From the NCBI RefSeq assembly GCF_900115005.1, contig NZ_FOUY01000017.1:80474-144473 (forward strand): 64,000 nucleotides of DNA. Direction: 5' to 3'. The position numbers and the translations under genes are program-made. Below the pieces are notes generated by a model. The model was given only the letters and a program-made list of their open reading frames with translations. It searched no databases and was not told where the DNA came from. The stretch is from Pseudonocardia ammonioxydans. GTDB lineage: Bacteria; Actinomycetota; Actinomycetes; Mycobacteriales; Pseudonocardiaceae. Within the stretch, counting starts at the first letter, position 1, and each line of letters opens with the position of its first letter. Below are positions 41,933 through 51,432 of the stretch, in pieces.

Positions 41933-44266
41933 CTACGCCGCACTCGTGACGCGGTAGACGTCGTAGACGCCCTCGATGTTGCGCACGGCCTGCAGCAGGT
42001 GGCCGAGGTGTTTCGGGTCGCCCATCTCGAAGGAGAACCGCGACACCGCGACCCGGTCGCGGGAGGTGGTCGTCGACGCCGACAGGATGTTGACCTTCTC
42101 GTCGGCCAGCACCTTGGTCACGTCGGACAGCAGCCGGTGCCGGTCCAGGGCCTCCACCTGGATCGCCACCAGGAACACCGACTCCGGCGACACCGACCAC
42201 GCGACGTCGACGAGGCGCTCCTCGCGGGTGGTGAGGTCGCCGGCGTTGGTGCAGTCGGTGCGGTGCACGCTGATCCCGCCGCCGCGGGTGACGAAGCCGA
42301 GGATCTCGTCGCCCGGCACCGGGGTGCAGCAGCGGGCGAGCTTGACGTAGAGGTCGCCCATCGCGTTGCCGTCGCCGTCCTGCACGACGACACCGGCGTT
42401 GCCCGAGGGCCGCCGGTGACGCACCGTGGACGGCGTGGCCCGCTCGGCGAGCTCCTCCTCGGCCTCCTCCTCGCCGCCGAACCAGGCGACGAGCCGCTGG
42501 ACGACGTGCTGGGCGCTGGACTGGTGCTCGCCGACGGCGGCGTAGAGCGCGGAGACGTCGGTGTAGTGCATCTCCCGGGCGATCGCCGACATGGCGTCGG
42601 CGGAGATCAGCCGCTGCAGCGGCATCCCGGTGCGGCGGGCCTCCTTGGTGATCGCCTCCTTGCCCTCCTCGACGGCCTCCTCGCGGCGCTCCTTGGCGAA
42701 CCACTGCTTGATCTTGGCCTTGGCCCGCGGGGACTTCGCGATGGACAGCCAGTCGCGGCTGGGGCCCGCGTCCTCGGCCTTGGAGGTGAAGATCTCGACG
42801 ACGTCGCCGGAGGACAGCTGCCGTTCCAGCGCGACCAGCTTGCCGTTGACCCGCGACCCGATGCAGCGGTGCCCGACCTCGGTGTGCACGGCGTAGGCCA
42901 GGTCGATCGGGGTGGACCCGGTGGGCAGGGTGACGACGTCGCCCTTCGGGGTGAACACGAAGATCTCCCGCGCGGCGAGGTCGAAGCGCAGCGAGTCGAG
43001 GAACTCGCCGGGGTCGGCGGCCTCGCGCTGCCAGTCGAGCAGCTGGCGCATCCACGCCATCTCCTCGACCTCGACCTCCTTGCCCGCGCCGCCCTTGACC
43101 TCCTTGTAGCGCCAGTGCGCGGCGATGCCGTACTCCGCGGTGCGGTGCATCGCGTGCGTGCGGATCTGCACCTCGAGCGGCTTGCCGTCCGGCCCGATGA
43201 CGGTGGTGTGCAGCGACTGGTACACCCCGAACCGGGGCTGGGCGATGTAGTCCTTGAACCGGCCGGGCATCGGCTGCCACAGCGCGTGCACCATGCCGAT
43301 CGCGGCGTAGCAGTCCCGCACCTCGTCGACCAGCACGCGGACGCCCACGAGGTCGTGGATGTCGTCGAAGTCCCGGCCCTTGACGATCATCTTGCGGTAG
43401 ATCGAGTAGTAGTGCTTCGGGCGGCCCTCGACCTTCGCCGGGATCCGCGCCGAGTCCAGCTGCGAGGTGACCTCGTCGATCACCTGGCGCAGGTAGGTGT
43501 CGCGCGACGGCGCCCGGTCGGCGACCAGCCGCACGATCTCCTGGTACTTCTTCGGCTGCAGGATCGCGAACGACAGGTCCTCCAGCTCCAGCTTCACCGT
43601 GGCCATGCCGAGCCGGTGCGCGAGCGGGGCGAACACCTCGAGGGTCTCGTTCGCCTTCTTGACCTGCTTCTCCGGCCGCAGGAAGCGCATGGTGCGCATG
43701 TTGTGCAGCCGGTCGGAGAGCTTGATGACGAGCACCCGCGGGTCGCGCGCCATCGCGACGACCATCTTGCGGATCGTCTCGGCCTCGGCTGCCGAGCCGA
43801 ACTCGACCTTGTCGAGCTTGGTGACGCCGTCGACCAGGTGCGCCACCTCGTCACCGAAGTCGGCGCGCAGCCGCTCCAGCGAGTAGTCGGTGTCCTCGAC
43901 GGTGTCGTGCAGCAGCGCGGCGACCAGCGTGGTGGTGTCCATGCCGAGCTCGGCGAGGATCGTCGAGACGGCCAGCGGGTGGGTGATGTAGGGGTCGCCG
44001 GACTTGCGGGTCTGGCTGCGGTGCTTGGACTCGGCGACGTCGTAGGCCCGCTGCAGGAGCATGAGGTCGGCCTTGGGGTGCAGCGACCGGTGCACCGCGG
44101 CCAGCGGTTCGAGGACCGGCTTGACGATGGCGACCCGCTGCGGTGTCATCCGCCGGGCGATCCGGGCGCGGACGCGCCGGGTGGCCGACGGCCGCGGCGG
44201 TTCGTCGTCCGCGGGCGTCAACGGCCGCGTGGCCGGGTGGGCGGTCGTCCGGTCGACCTCGGTCAC
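41933..44266 (-). CDS. rel: Bifunctional (p)ppGpp synthetase/hydrolase Rel
   Basis: 777 residues, usual length for actinobacterial Rel. HD hydrolase: [20 protein letters not shown] (His-Asp near residue 118) and [11 protein letters not shown]. Synthetase: [20 protein letters not shown] near 335. TGS near 435 ([20 protein letters not shown]) and a C-terminal ACT domain. It both makes and degrades ppGpp on the ribosome during starvation. GTG start at 44266 with AGGAGG five bases upstream. It follows apt on the same strand after 86 bases containing its own candidate promoter. Confidence 0.96.
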   Translation of the reverse strand: MTEVDRTTAHPATRPLTPADDEPPRPSATRRVRARIARRMTPQRVAIVKPVLEPLAAVHRSLHPKADLMLLQRAYDVAESKHRSQTRKSGDPYITHPLAVSTILAELGMDTTTLVAALLHDTVEDTDYSLERLRADFGDEVAHLVDGVTKLDKVEFGSAAEAETIRKMVVAMARDPRVLVIKLSDRLHNMRTMRFLRPEKQVKKANETLEVFAPLAHRLGMATVKLELEDLSFAILQPKKYQEIVRLVADRAPSRDTYLRQVIDEVTSQLDSARIPAKVEGRPKHYYSIYRKMIVKGRDFDDIHDLVGVRVLVDEVRDCYAAIGMVHALWQPMPGRFKDYIAQPRFGVYQSLHTTVIGPDGKPLEVQIRTHAMHRTAEYGIAAHWRYKEVKGGAGKEVEVEEMAWMRQLLDWQREAADPGEFLDSLRFDLAAREIFVFTPKGDVVTLPTGSTPIDLAYAVHTEVGHRCIGSRVNGKLVALERQLSSGDVVEIFTSKAEDAGPSRDWLSIAKSPRAKAKIKQWFAKERREEAVEEGKEAITKEARRTGMPLQRLISADAMSAIAREMHYTDVSALYAAVGEHQSSAQHVVQRLVAWFGGEEEAEEELAERATPSTVRHRRPSGNAGVVVQDGDGNAMGDLYVKLARCCTPVPGDEILGFVTRGGGISVHRTDCTNAGDLTTREERLVDVAWSVSPESVFLVAIQVEALDRHRLLSDVTKVLADEKVNILSASTTTSRDRVAVSRFSFEMGDPKHLGHLLQAVRNIEGVYDVYRVTSAA

Positions 44267-44311
44267 CGCACCTCCTGATCGTGCCCGTGGCGGGAGTGCT
44301 CCCTCGGCCCG

Positions 44312-44317
44312 AGGATA
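44312..44317 (-). promoter_or_regulatory. Candidate -10 (TATCCT) of rel
   Basis: Minus-strand TATCCT lies 45 bases upstream of the rel GTG in the apt-rel gap. The -35 region is GC-rich and not recognisable. Confidence 0.35.
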
Positions 44318-44352
44318 GTCCGCGGGCCCGCCCCGGGCGGAACGTGCGGGTC

Positions 44353-44925
44353 CTACGCGCTCAGGAGCGCGTCCACCCGCAGGTCACCCAGCTTCGACCG
44401 GCCGTTCAGCGCGGTCAGCTCCATCAGCGTGCCGAAGCCGACGATCTCGGCCCCGGCGTCGGCGAGCAGCGCACACGACGCCGCGGCGGTCCCGCCGGTG
44501 GCCAGGACGTCGTCGACGACGTACACCCGCGCGCCCGGCTCGACGACACCGGCCGGCAGCTGCAGGGTGGCGGTGCCGTACTCGAGCTCGTAGGTGCGCG
44601 ACGCGGCGACGGCGGGCAGCTTGCCCGCCTTGCGGACCGGCACCGTCCCCACGCCGGCGACGAGCGCGACGGCCGCCCCGAGCAGGAACCCGCGGGCCTC
44701 GACCCCGATCACGATCTCCGCCTCGCCGGCGTGCGCGGCCAGCTCGGTGGTGACGGTGGCGAACGCGCCGCCGTCGGCGAGCACCGGGGTGATGTCGCGG
44801 AAGAGCACCCCGGGCTGCGGGTAGTCGGGCACCGAGCGGACGAGCTCGGCCACGCGGAGCAGGTCGTCGGCCGAGTCCGGATCGATCCCCGGGCCGACCC
44901 GGATGCCGTCGACGTCGACGCTCAC
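44353..44925 (-). CDS. apt: Adenine phosphoribosyltransferase
   Basis: 190 residues. PRPP-binding motif [20 protein letters not shown] near residue 128, an N-terminal [19 protein letters not shown] typical for APRT, and [15 protein letters not shown]. It salvages adenine to AMP. The GTG overlaps the secF stop (GTGA), joining yajC-secD-secF-apt in one operon, the same order as in mycobacteria. Confidence 0.94.
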   Translation of the reverse strand: MSVDVDGIRVGPGIDPDSADDLLRVAELVRSVPDYPQPGVLFRDITPVLADGGAFATVTTELAAHAGEAEIVIGVEARGFLLGAAVALVAGVGTVPVRKAGKLPAVAASRTYELEYGTATLQLPAGVVEPGARVYVVDDVLATGGTAAASCALLADAGAEIVGFGTLMELTALNGRSKLGDLRVDALLSA

Positions 44926-46091
44926 CGGCGCCTCCGTCCGGTCTTGCCCGTCGGGCGGGCTCCGGGTCGGGGTGCGGCGGGCGCGGTACTGCTCACGGCT
45001 GCGAGCGTATCCGTCGCCGGTTCGGCGTCCGGCGCGGCCTCACCGTCGGGGGCCGCCCCGTCCGGGGCAGCGGCGGCGCGGGCCCGGCGGGCGGCGACCC
45101 GGTCGGCCTGGTCGCGGAACCGCTGGTCGCGCAGCTTGATGTCGACCAGGACCGGGGTGGCGAGCAGCAGCGACGAGACGACCCCGGTGATCATGCCGAC
45201 GAGCTGGACGAGCGCCAGGTCGGCCAGCGTGCCGACCCCGAGCAGCCCGACACCGACCACCAGCAGGCCGAGCACCGGCAGGATGGCGATCAGCGAGGTG
45301 TTCATCGACCGCATGAGGGTCTGGTTCAGCGCCAGGTTCGCGGCCTCGGCGTAGGTGCGCCGGGTCAGCTTCAGCAGCCCCCGCGAGTTCTCCCGCACCT
45401 TGTCGAACACGACGACGGTGTCGTAGAGGGAGAAGCCGAGGATCGTCAGCAGCCCGATGACGGTGGCCGGGGTGACCTCCAGGCCGATGATCGAGTAGAC
45501 GCCCGCGGTGACGACGATGTCGTTGAGCAGCGCGATCAGGGCCGCCCAGGCCATCGCCCGCTCGAAGTAGGCGGCCAGGAAGATCGTGACGAGCACGATG
45601 AACACCGCGAGCGCGAGCAGCGCCTGGGTGGTCACCTCGCCGCCCCAGGTGCCGGACACCTGGGAGTCGCTGATCGCGGCCGCGCTCGGGACGCCGTCGG
45701 AGCCCAGCGGCTGCAGCTGGGTCAGGAACGCCTCGCGCAGCGGCACCATCTGTTCCGCGCTCAGCGGCTCGGACTGCAGCACGATGGCCGCCGCGTCCCC
45801 GGTGCCGACGGCCTGCGTCGTCTCGGGCTCGGTGCCGATCACGCCCTGGTAGACCTCGTCGACCTGGGCGACGGTGATCGGGCCGTTCGCACCGACGGCG
45901 GGGAGCTGGATCTGGGACCCGCCGGTGAAGTCGATGCCGAGGTTGAAGCCACGGAACACCAGCGACAGCACGCACACCGCGATCACCACGGCGAACCCGA
46001 TGTACCAGATCTTCTTGCGGCCGACGATGTCGACGCTGGCGGTGCCCGTGGTGAGCCGGGTCCACCCCGAGAGGTCCTGCGGGGCCGTCAT
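44922..46091 (-). CDS. secF: Protein translocase subunit SecF
   Basis: 389 residues with six membrane helices. Seen: GFNLGIDFTGGSQIQL after the first span, and the C-terminal transmembrane block with GLLTILGFSLYDTVVVFDKV and LNQTLMRSMNTSL. SecD-SecF uses the proton gradient to pull preproteins out of SecYEG. The last 60 residues form an Ala/Pro-rich tail ending in basic KTGRRRR. The ATG overlaps the secD stop (ATGA). Confidence 0.95.
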   Translation of the reverse strand: MTAPQDLSGWTRLTTGTASVDIVGRKKIWYIGFAVVIAVCVLSLVFRGFNLGIDFTGGSQIQLPAVGANGPITVAQVDEVYQGVIGTEPETTQAVGTGDAAAIVLQSEPLSAEQMVPLREAFLTQLQPLGSDGVPSAAAISDSQVSGTWGGEVTTQALLALAVFIVLVTIFLAAYFERAMAWAALIALLNDIVVTAGVYSIIGLEVTPATVIGLLTILGFSLYDTVVVFDKVRENSRGLLKLTRRTYAEAANLALNQTLMRSMNTSLIAILPVLGLLVVGVGLLGVGTLADLALVQLVGMITGVVSSLLLATPVLVDIKLRDQRFRDQADRVAARRARAAAAPDGAAPDGEAAPDAEPATDTLAAVSSTAPAAPRPGARPTGKTGRRRR

Positions 46092-47875
46092 GCCTTCGCT
46101 CCCTTCGCCGACGAGGTGCGCCGCCCGACGGCCGGCTTGTCCCGGCGGTTGCGGGCACCGATCCGGTCGACCGCGCCGAGCCCGGACAGGCCCGGCTTCC
46201 CGAGCGTCCGGGACCGGGAGATGAGCACGACCAGCGGGAACGTCACCAGGAACACCACGACGAGGTCGAGGACGGTGGACATGCCGAGGGTGAACGCGAA
46301 CCCGCGGACCTCACCGACGGCGAGGATGTAGAGCACCGCGGCGGCGAGGAAGCTGACCGCGTCGGCGGTCAGGATCGTGCGTCTGGCCCGTTCCCAGGAC
46401 CGCGGGACGGCCGAGCGGAACGTGCGGCCCTCGCGCATCTCGTCCTTCAGCCTCTCGAAGAAGATCACGAAGGAGTCGGCGGTGATCCCGATCGCGATGA
46501 TGAACCCGGCGACGCCCGCCAGGTCGAGGGTGAACCCGATCCATCTGCCGAGCAGGATCAGGACGGCGTAGACGACCAGGCCGGACAACGCCAGCGACAG
46601 GATCGTCAGCAGCCCGAGCAGCCGGTAGTAGAACAGGCAGTAGGCGAACACCAGGGCCAGCCCGACCGCACCGGCGATCAGGCCGGCCTCCAGCGAGGCC
46701 AGGCCGAGGGTCGCGGACACGGTCTGCGCGGTGCCGGAGTCGAACGCCAGCGGCAGCGAGCCGTAGCGCAGGGTCTGCGCGAGGTCCTGGGCGCGTTCCT
46801 GGTTGAACTGCCCGCTGATCTGCGTGGGGCCCCAGATCGGCTGGTTGACCTCCGGCGCGGACACGACCTCCCCGTCGAGGACGAACGCGGTCTGCTTGCC
46901 GACGTTCTCGGTCGTGTACTGGCCCCAGGCATCGGCTGCGGCCTGCTCGAAGGTCAGGCTGACCACCCAGCCGGCGCCCTGCTGGCTCTGCTGGGCCTCC
47001 GCCGAGGCGATCTCGGTGCCCTCGATGAACGACGGGCCGAGGACGTACTTGGCGGCGCCGTCCTCGCTGCAGGCGACGAGCGGCTTCGCCGGGTCGTCGT
47101 AGCCCTGCAGCGGGTCGGGGGCGTTGCAGTCCAGGGCCAGCAGCGCCTGCAGCTGGGTCGCCTGGTCCGCGCTCTGGCGGGTGTCGCGCAGGTGCTGGAC
47201 CTCGGCGGCGACCCGGGGGTCGTCCGGGGACGCGGCTCCGGTGCCGGGCTGGGGTGCTGGGGGCTCGGGTGCCGGGGGCTCGGGTGCCGGGGACGGGTCC
47301 TGCAGCGGCGAGCTCTGCGCGACCGGCGCGACGGCACGGGTCTCGCCCTGGCTCTGCGGCTGCGGCTGCGGCTCCGGTGCCGGGGCCTGCCCGCCCGGGG
47401 CGGCACCGCCCGGAGCGGCGTCCCCCGGTGCGCCGGGGGCCGCGCCGCCCGGGGCCGCGCCGGGGTCCTGCCCCGGCGCGGGAACCTGGCTCGCGGGGAT
47501 CTCCTGGACCACCTCGCGGAACCGCAGCTGGGCGGTCTGCCCGAGCGAGCGGGCCTGCTCGCCCTCGTCACCGGGGACGGTGATGACGATGTTGCTGCCG
47601 TCGAGCTGCACCTCGGCGCCGCTGACCCCGAGCCCGTTCACGCGCTGCTCGATGATCTCCTGCGCCTGGACGAGCTGGTCCCGCGGCGGCGGCTGACCGT
47701 CGATGCTGCGGGCGGTCAGCGAGACGCGGGTGCCGCCCTGGAGGTCGATCCCCAGCTTCGGCGTCAGGTTCCCGCCGCCGGTGAACAGCACCAGCGAGTA
47801 CAGGACGACGACGATGCCCAGGAAGGCCGTCAGGTAGCGCCAGGGGCGCACATGCTGCCCCGACGACGTTGCCAC
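46088..47875 (-). CDS. secD: Protein translocase subunit SecD with a Pro/Gln-rich insertion
   Basis: 595 residues. N-terminal span then KLGIDLQGGTRVSL near residue 40 and QRVNGLGVSGAEVQLDG. Between about residues 130 and 225 the periplasmic P1 region carries a low-complexity insertion of Ala, Gly, Pro and Gln. The C-terminal block of five helices includes GFIIAIGITADSFVIFFERL. Start is GTG at 47875 with no strong ribosome site, 165 bases after yajC. It is probably cotranscribed with yajC and coupled to secF. Confidence 0.95.
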   Translation of the reverse strand: MATSSGQHVRPWRYLTAFLGIVVVLYSLVLFTGGGNLTPKLGIDLQGGTRVSLTARSIDGQPPPRDQLVQAQEIIEQRVNGLGVSGAEVQLDGSNIVITVPGDEGEQARSLGQTAQLRFREVVQEIPASQVPAPGQDPGAAPGGAAPGAPGDAAPGGAAPGGQAPAPEPQPQPQSQGETRAVAPVAQSSPLQDPSPAPEPPAPEPPAPQPGTGAASPDDPRVAAEVQHLRDTRQSADQATQLQALLALDCNAPDPLQGYDDPAKPLVACSEDGAAKYVLGPSFIEGTEIASAEAQQSQQGAGWVVSLTFEQAAADAWGQYTTENVGKQTAFVLDGEVVSAPEVNQPIWGPTQISGQFNQERAQDLAQTLRYGSLPLAFDSGTAQTVSATLGLASLEAGLIAGAVGLALVFAYCLFYYRLLGLLTILSLALSGLVVYAVLILLGRWIGFTLDLAGVAGFIIAIGITADSFVIFFERLKDEMREGRTFRSAVPRSWERARRTILTADAVSFLAAAVLYILAVGEVRGFAFTLGMSTVLDLVVVFLVTFPLVVLISRSRTLGKPGLSGLGAVDRIGARNRRDKPAVGRRTSSAKGAKA

Positions 47876-48040
47876 GTGGTGATCTCCCGAATCCGACTCG
47901 CGAGGCGGCCGCGGCCGGCCTCACGGTCGGTCGCCCGGCCCGACCGGCCCGGCGGGTGCGGACGCTGCGTCCGCGGTGCGCCGGGCCCGGTCGTGGAACC
48001 GAGGCCGCCGGAGCGGGCCCGGTGGCCCGCTCCCGACATC

Positions 48041-48421
48041 TCAGTGGATCGTCGGCTTGTTCTCCGACTCCGACTTGCTCTCCGACTCCGGCTCCGCCTC
48101 GGTGGTCTCCTCGGCGGCCTCGTCGGCGTTGACCTTCTCCCGGATCGCGGCGCGCAGCCAGGTCGTGACCACGCCCTCGGCGATCTCGAGATCGATCGTG
48201 TCCTCGTACGAGGCGTCGACGATCGTGCCCCGCAGCCCGGACGTGGTGACGACGACGTCGCCGTCCTCCAGCGCCTGCTGCATGGCCTGGGTCTCCTGCA
48301 TCTGCTTGCGCTGCTTGCGGCCGTTGAGGAACAGCGGCACGAACAGCAGCAGGATGATGAGGAAGGGCAGCAGGGACAGCAGGCCCGAACCACCGGCCTC
48401 CTGCGCAAGGATCAGATCCAT
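48041..48421 (-). CDS. yajC: Preprotein translocase subunit YajC
   Basis: 126 residues from ATG 48421 (GGAG eleven bases upstream). One N-terminal membrane helix (LLSLLPFLIILLLFVPLFLN), a basic RKQRKQMQETQ stretch and the conserved GDVVVTTSGLRGTIVD. The acidic Glu/Ser/Lys tail is variable. YajC joins SecDF in the holotranslocon. It heads the yajC-secD-secF-apt operon. Confidence 0.93.
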   Translation of the reverse strand: MDLILAQEAGGSGLLSLLPFLIILLLFVPLFLNGRKQRKQMQETQAMQQALEDGDVVVTTSGLRGTIVDASYEDTIDLEIAEGVVTTWLRAAIREKVNADEAAEETTEAEPESESKSESENKPTIH

Positions 48422-48774
48422 CGTGCGGGGTCTCCGTCTCGTCTCGTAATCGTGAGTGTGCCAGCCGGGACCGACACCGACGGGCGGCCCCCTCCCGGAC
48501 ACGGACCGCTCGTCGCAGTACAACGGGCCGAACGGTGCCCGCGGGCGACCGGCCCGCGAGGGAACGACCCGGATGCCCGGATCGTTCCGGCGGGCCCACC
48601 GCACGCGATCGAACCTCCGCGCGGTGTCCGGGTACTCCCGCGCGGTGTGCGGCCGCCCCAGGATGCCCCTGGTCGGCGGCCGGCGTCGGCCCGATCCGTT
48701 CGGTCCGTCCGGATCCTCCCACGTCGTCCCGGACGTCCGTGCGCCCGCTCACCGCCCGTGGCCGGGCACAGCCC
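48422..48774. other. Intergenic region between ruvB and yajC
   Basis: 353 bases without a credible gene. A hairpin at 48561-48588 has 12-base arms with one mismatch (GGAACGACCCGG, loop atgc, CCGGATCGTTCC), about 140 bases upstream of yajC and 187 after ruvB. It may end the ruv transcript or serve as a regulator site. Confidence 0.45.
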
Positions 48775-49899
48775 TCAGAACAGCGGGTCGATCCGGTGCC
48801 CGGCCGGGGCGTCGGCGGGCGGGGTGAGACCGAGGTGGGTCCACGCGTGCGGGGTGGCGACCCGGCCGCGGGGGGTGCGGGCGAGCATCCCGGCCCGCAC
48901 CAGGTACGGCTCGCAGACCTCCTCGACGGTGCCCGCCTCCTCCCCCACCGCGACGGCGAGCGTGGAGATCCCGACCGGCCCGCCGTGGAACGAGCGGACC
49001 AGCGCCGCGAGCACGGCCCGGTCGAGCCGGTCGAGGCCCAGCTCGTCGACGTCGTAGACGGCCAGTGCGGCCCGGGCGACCTCGCGGTGGATCACCCCGT
49101 CCGCGCGGACCTCGGCGAAGTCCCGCACCCGGCGCAGCAGCCGGTTCGCCACCCGCGGGGTGCCGCGGCAGCGGCCGGCGATCTCCTCCGCCCCCTCCGG
49201 GCGCAGGTCGATGCCGAGGATCCCGGCGGCGCGCTCGAGCACCTGCTCGAGCTCGTCGTCGTCGTAGAACTCCATCTGGCCGGTGAACCCGAAGCGGTCC
49301 CGCAGCGGCCCGGTCAGCGAACCGGCCCGGGTGGTGGCCCCGACCAGGGTGAACGGGGCGACGTCGAGCGGGATCGAGGTCGCGCCCGGCCCCTTGCCGA
49401 CGACGACGTCGACCCGGAAGTCCTCCATCGCCAGGTACAGCATCTCCTCGGCGGGCCGGGCGATGCGGTGGATCTCGTCGATGAACAGCACGTCGCCGGG
49501 CACCAGGTTCGACAGCATCGCCGCCAGGTCACCGGCGCGCTCGAGGGCGGGCCCGGAGGTCAGCCGGATCGCCGCGCCCAGCTCCTGCGCGACGATCATC
49601 GCGAGGCTGGTCTTGCCGAGCCCGGGCGGACCGGCGAGCAGGATGTGGTCGGGCGGGTCGCCGCGGCGCTTCGCGCCCTCCAGCACGAGCTCGAGCTGCT
49701 CACGGACCCGGGGCTGCCCGACGAACTCGTGCAGCGACCGGGGACGCAGCGACGCCTCCAGGTCGGCCTCGCCGGGCTGGGCGGCCGCGTCGATCTCGCG
49801 CATCCGGTCGAACGCCCCGGCATACGGGTCGTCGGCCTGGGTTCCCGCGGCGTCCGGGACCGTCGGGTCGGGGGCCGTGGATTCCGGGTCGGAGGTCAT
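48775..49899 (-). CDS. ruvB: Holliday junction branch-migration helicase RuvB
   Basis: 374 residues. Walker [21 protein letters not shown] near residue 90, Walker [11 protein letters not shown] near 140, sensor-1 GATTRAGSL, and the C-terminal winged helix with [13 protein letters not shown]. The N-terminus has an extra 30 acidic residues. It works as hexameric motor with RuvA. The start overlaps the ruvA stop (ATGA). Linked to ruvA and ruvC and probably SOS-controlled. Confidence 0.96.
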   Translation of the reverse strand: MTSDPESTAPDPTVPDAAGTQADDPYAGAFDRMREIDAAAQPGEADLEASLRPRSLHEFVGQPRVREQLELVLEGAKRRGDPPDHILLAGPPGLGKTSLAMIVAQELGAAIRLTSGPALERAGDLAAMLSNLVPGDVLFIDEIHRIARPAEEMLYLAMEDFRVDVVVGKGPGATSIPLDVAPFTLVGATTRAGSLTGPLRDRFGFTGQMEFYDDDELEQVLERAAGILGIDLRPEGAEEIAGRCRGTPRVANRLLRRVRDFAEVRADGVIHREVARAALAVYDVDELGLDRLDRAVLAALVRSFHGGPVGISTLAVAVGEEAGTVEEVCEPYLVRAGMLARTPRGRVATPHAWTHLGLTPPADAPAGHRIDPLF

Positions 49900-50504
49900 C
49901 GGGAGCGGCCCAGCGACGACAGCGCGGAGCGCAGGAGCACGCTCGCCGTCGCGTCCGGGCTCTCGGCGAGGACACCGTCGACGGCCTGCTCGGCGGGCTT
50001 CTGCGGGAAGCCGAGCCCCAGCAGCGCCTCGACGACCTGCTCACGGACCGCGAGCACCGGCGACGGGGCCGCCGCGGCGGTCGCGCCGGCCGGTTCGGCG
50101 GCGGGGGCGGTGACCTTGTCGCGCAGCTCGACGACCAGCCGTTCGGCGCTCTTGCGGCCGACGCCGGGGATGCGGGTCAGCACGGCCAGGTCGCCGTCGG
50201 CCAGCGCGCGGCGCAGCGTGTCGGGTTCGAGCACCGCGATGGTGGCCAGCGCCAGCCGCGGCCCGATCCCCGACACCGTCTGCAGCAGCAGGAACAGCTC
50301 GCGTTCCTCGGCGTCGGCGAACCCGAACAGCGTCAGCGACTCCTCGCGCACGACCAGCGTGGTCGCGAGCCGGGCCTCCTCACCGCGCCGCAGCCCGCCG
50401 AGCGTCGACGGCGCCGCGTGGACGGCGAGACCGACCCCGCCGACCTCGACGACAGCGTGGTCCAGCCCGATCTCCAGCACGGGCCCCCGCACCGAGTTGA
50501 TCAC
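49896..50504 (-). CDS. ruvA: Holliday junction branch-migration protein RuvA
   Basis: 202 residues. OB-fold N-terminus ([20 protein letters not shown]), two helix-hairpin-helix motifs ([16 protein letters not shown] and [16 protein letters not shown]) and the C-terminal UBA-like domain that touches RuvB ([20 protein letters not shown]). GTG at 50504. It binds the four-way junction. A LexA-like box lies 18 bases upstream, directly after a TAGCGT -10. Confidence 0.96.
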   Translation of the reverse strand: MINSVRGPVLEIGLDHAVVEVGGVGLAVHAAPSTLGGLRRGEEARLATTLVVREESLTLFGFADAEERELFLLLQTVSGIGPRLALATIAVLEPDTLRRALADGDLAVLTRIPGVGRKSAERLVVELRDKVTAPAAEPAGATAAAAPSPVLAVREQVVEALLGLGFPQKPAEQAVDGVLAESPDATASVLLRSALSSLGRSR

Positions 50505-50521
50505 TGCCCGAGCCCCTTCCC

Positions 50522-50537
50522 GCGAACGGTCGTTCGA
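50522..50537. promoter_or_regulatory. SOS-like box before ruvA
   Basis: GCGAACGGTCGTTCGA matches TCGAAC-N4-GTTCGA at 11 of 12 fixed positions. It follows a minus-strand TAGCGT (50544-50549), so LexA would cover the start of transcription. Confidence 0.65.
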
Positions 50538-50543
50538 GCCGGG

Positions 50544-50549
50544 ACGCTA
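50544..50549 (-). promoter_or_regulatory. Candidate -10 (TAGCGT) of ruvA
   Basis: TAGCGT on the minus strand lies six bases from the SOS-like box; an identical CGGTAGCGT occurs before ruvC. Confidence 0.45.
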
Positions 50550-50642
50550 CCGCGCACCCCCGACACCCCCGCACCCGACCACACTCGCAGCCACACTCCC
50601 GCCGCCGGAGTCACCCTCGGGCCACCGCCGACCACGGGAGGG

Positions 50643-51305
50643 TCACCGGCGCCGCACGGACCACCGGGGCTCGCCGGCCGGGCGGGCCTCGGCGGCCGCC
50701 CGGGCCGCCGCCCACTGCTCGGCGGCGGTGGGCCGGTCGCCGTCCTGCGCGGCGCGCGCCTGCGCCAGCCGCGCCCGGTGCACGGCGGCCATCTCGGTGG
50801 CCCGGGCCTGCGCCTGCGCCATCCGGTCCTGCATCGGCGCCCGCCAGCAGTGGCAGATGGCCAGGGCCAGCGCGTCCGCGGCGTCGGCCGGCTTCGGTGG
50901 GGCGTCCAGTCCCAGCACCCGGGTGACCATGGCCGCGACCTGCGCCTTCCCCGCCCGGCCCTCGCCGGTCACCGCCGCCTTCACCTCGCTGGGGGTGTGG
51001 AAGGCGACCGGCAACCCGGCCCGCGCGGCGACCAGCGCGACGACGCCACTGGCCTGGGCGGTCCCCATCACGGTGCGCACGTTGTGCTGGCTGAACACGC
51101 GCTCGACGGCGATGACGTCCGGCCGGTGCCGCTGCACCCAGCGCTCCACCTCGTCGCCGACGGCGAGCAGCCGGCGTTCCAGCGGCAGGTCGGTGCCGGT
51201 GCGCACCACACCGACGTCGACGAACGCGACCGGGCGACCGGCGCCGGACTCGACGACACCGATCCCGCACCGGGTCAGGCCGGGGTCGACCCCGAGCACT
51301 CGCAC
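50643..51305 (-). CDS. ruvC: Crossover junction endodeoxyribonuclease RuvC
   Basis: 220 residues, about 35 longer than usual through an Ala/Arg-rich tail. RNase H-like fold with [17 protein letters not shown] (first Asp), [20 protein letters not shown] (catalytic Glu) and [16 protein letters not shown] (last Asp pair). It resolves Holliday junctions made migratable by RuvAB. GTG at 51305 with GGGAGGAG upstream. It precedes ruvA by 138 bases that contain a second promoter-like signal. Confidence 0.95.
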   Translation of the reverse strand: MRVLGVDPGLTRCGIGVVESGAGRPVAFVDVGVVRTGTDLPLERRLLAVGDEVERWVQRHRPDVIAVERVFSQHNVRTVMGTAQASGVVALVAARAGLPVAFHTPSEVKAAVTGEGRAGKAQVAAMVTRVLGLDAPPKPADAADALALAICHCWRAPMQDRMAQAQARATEMAAVHRARLAQARAAQDGDRPTAAEQWAAARAAAEARPAGEPRWSVRRR

Positions 51306-51318
51306 CGCGTCACTCCTC

Positions 51319-51334
51319 CCGCACGCGCGTTCGA
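51319..51334. promoter_or_regulatory. Partial SOS-like box before ruvC
   Basis: CCGCACGCGCGTTCGA keeps one perfect half-site (GTTCGA) and 4 of 6 in the other. A minus-strand TAGCGT (51342-51347) stands seven bases away, the same geometry as before ruvA. Confidence 0.45.
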
Positions 51335-51432
51335 GACCCGCACGCTACCGGCCGCCGCGCCGCCCGTGGCCGGGGCACGCCGGGCCGGGGCCGCCCCGAT
51401 CGTGCCGGTCACGGGGATGACAGGCTGCGCGG

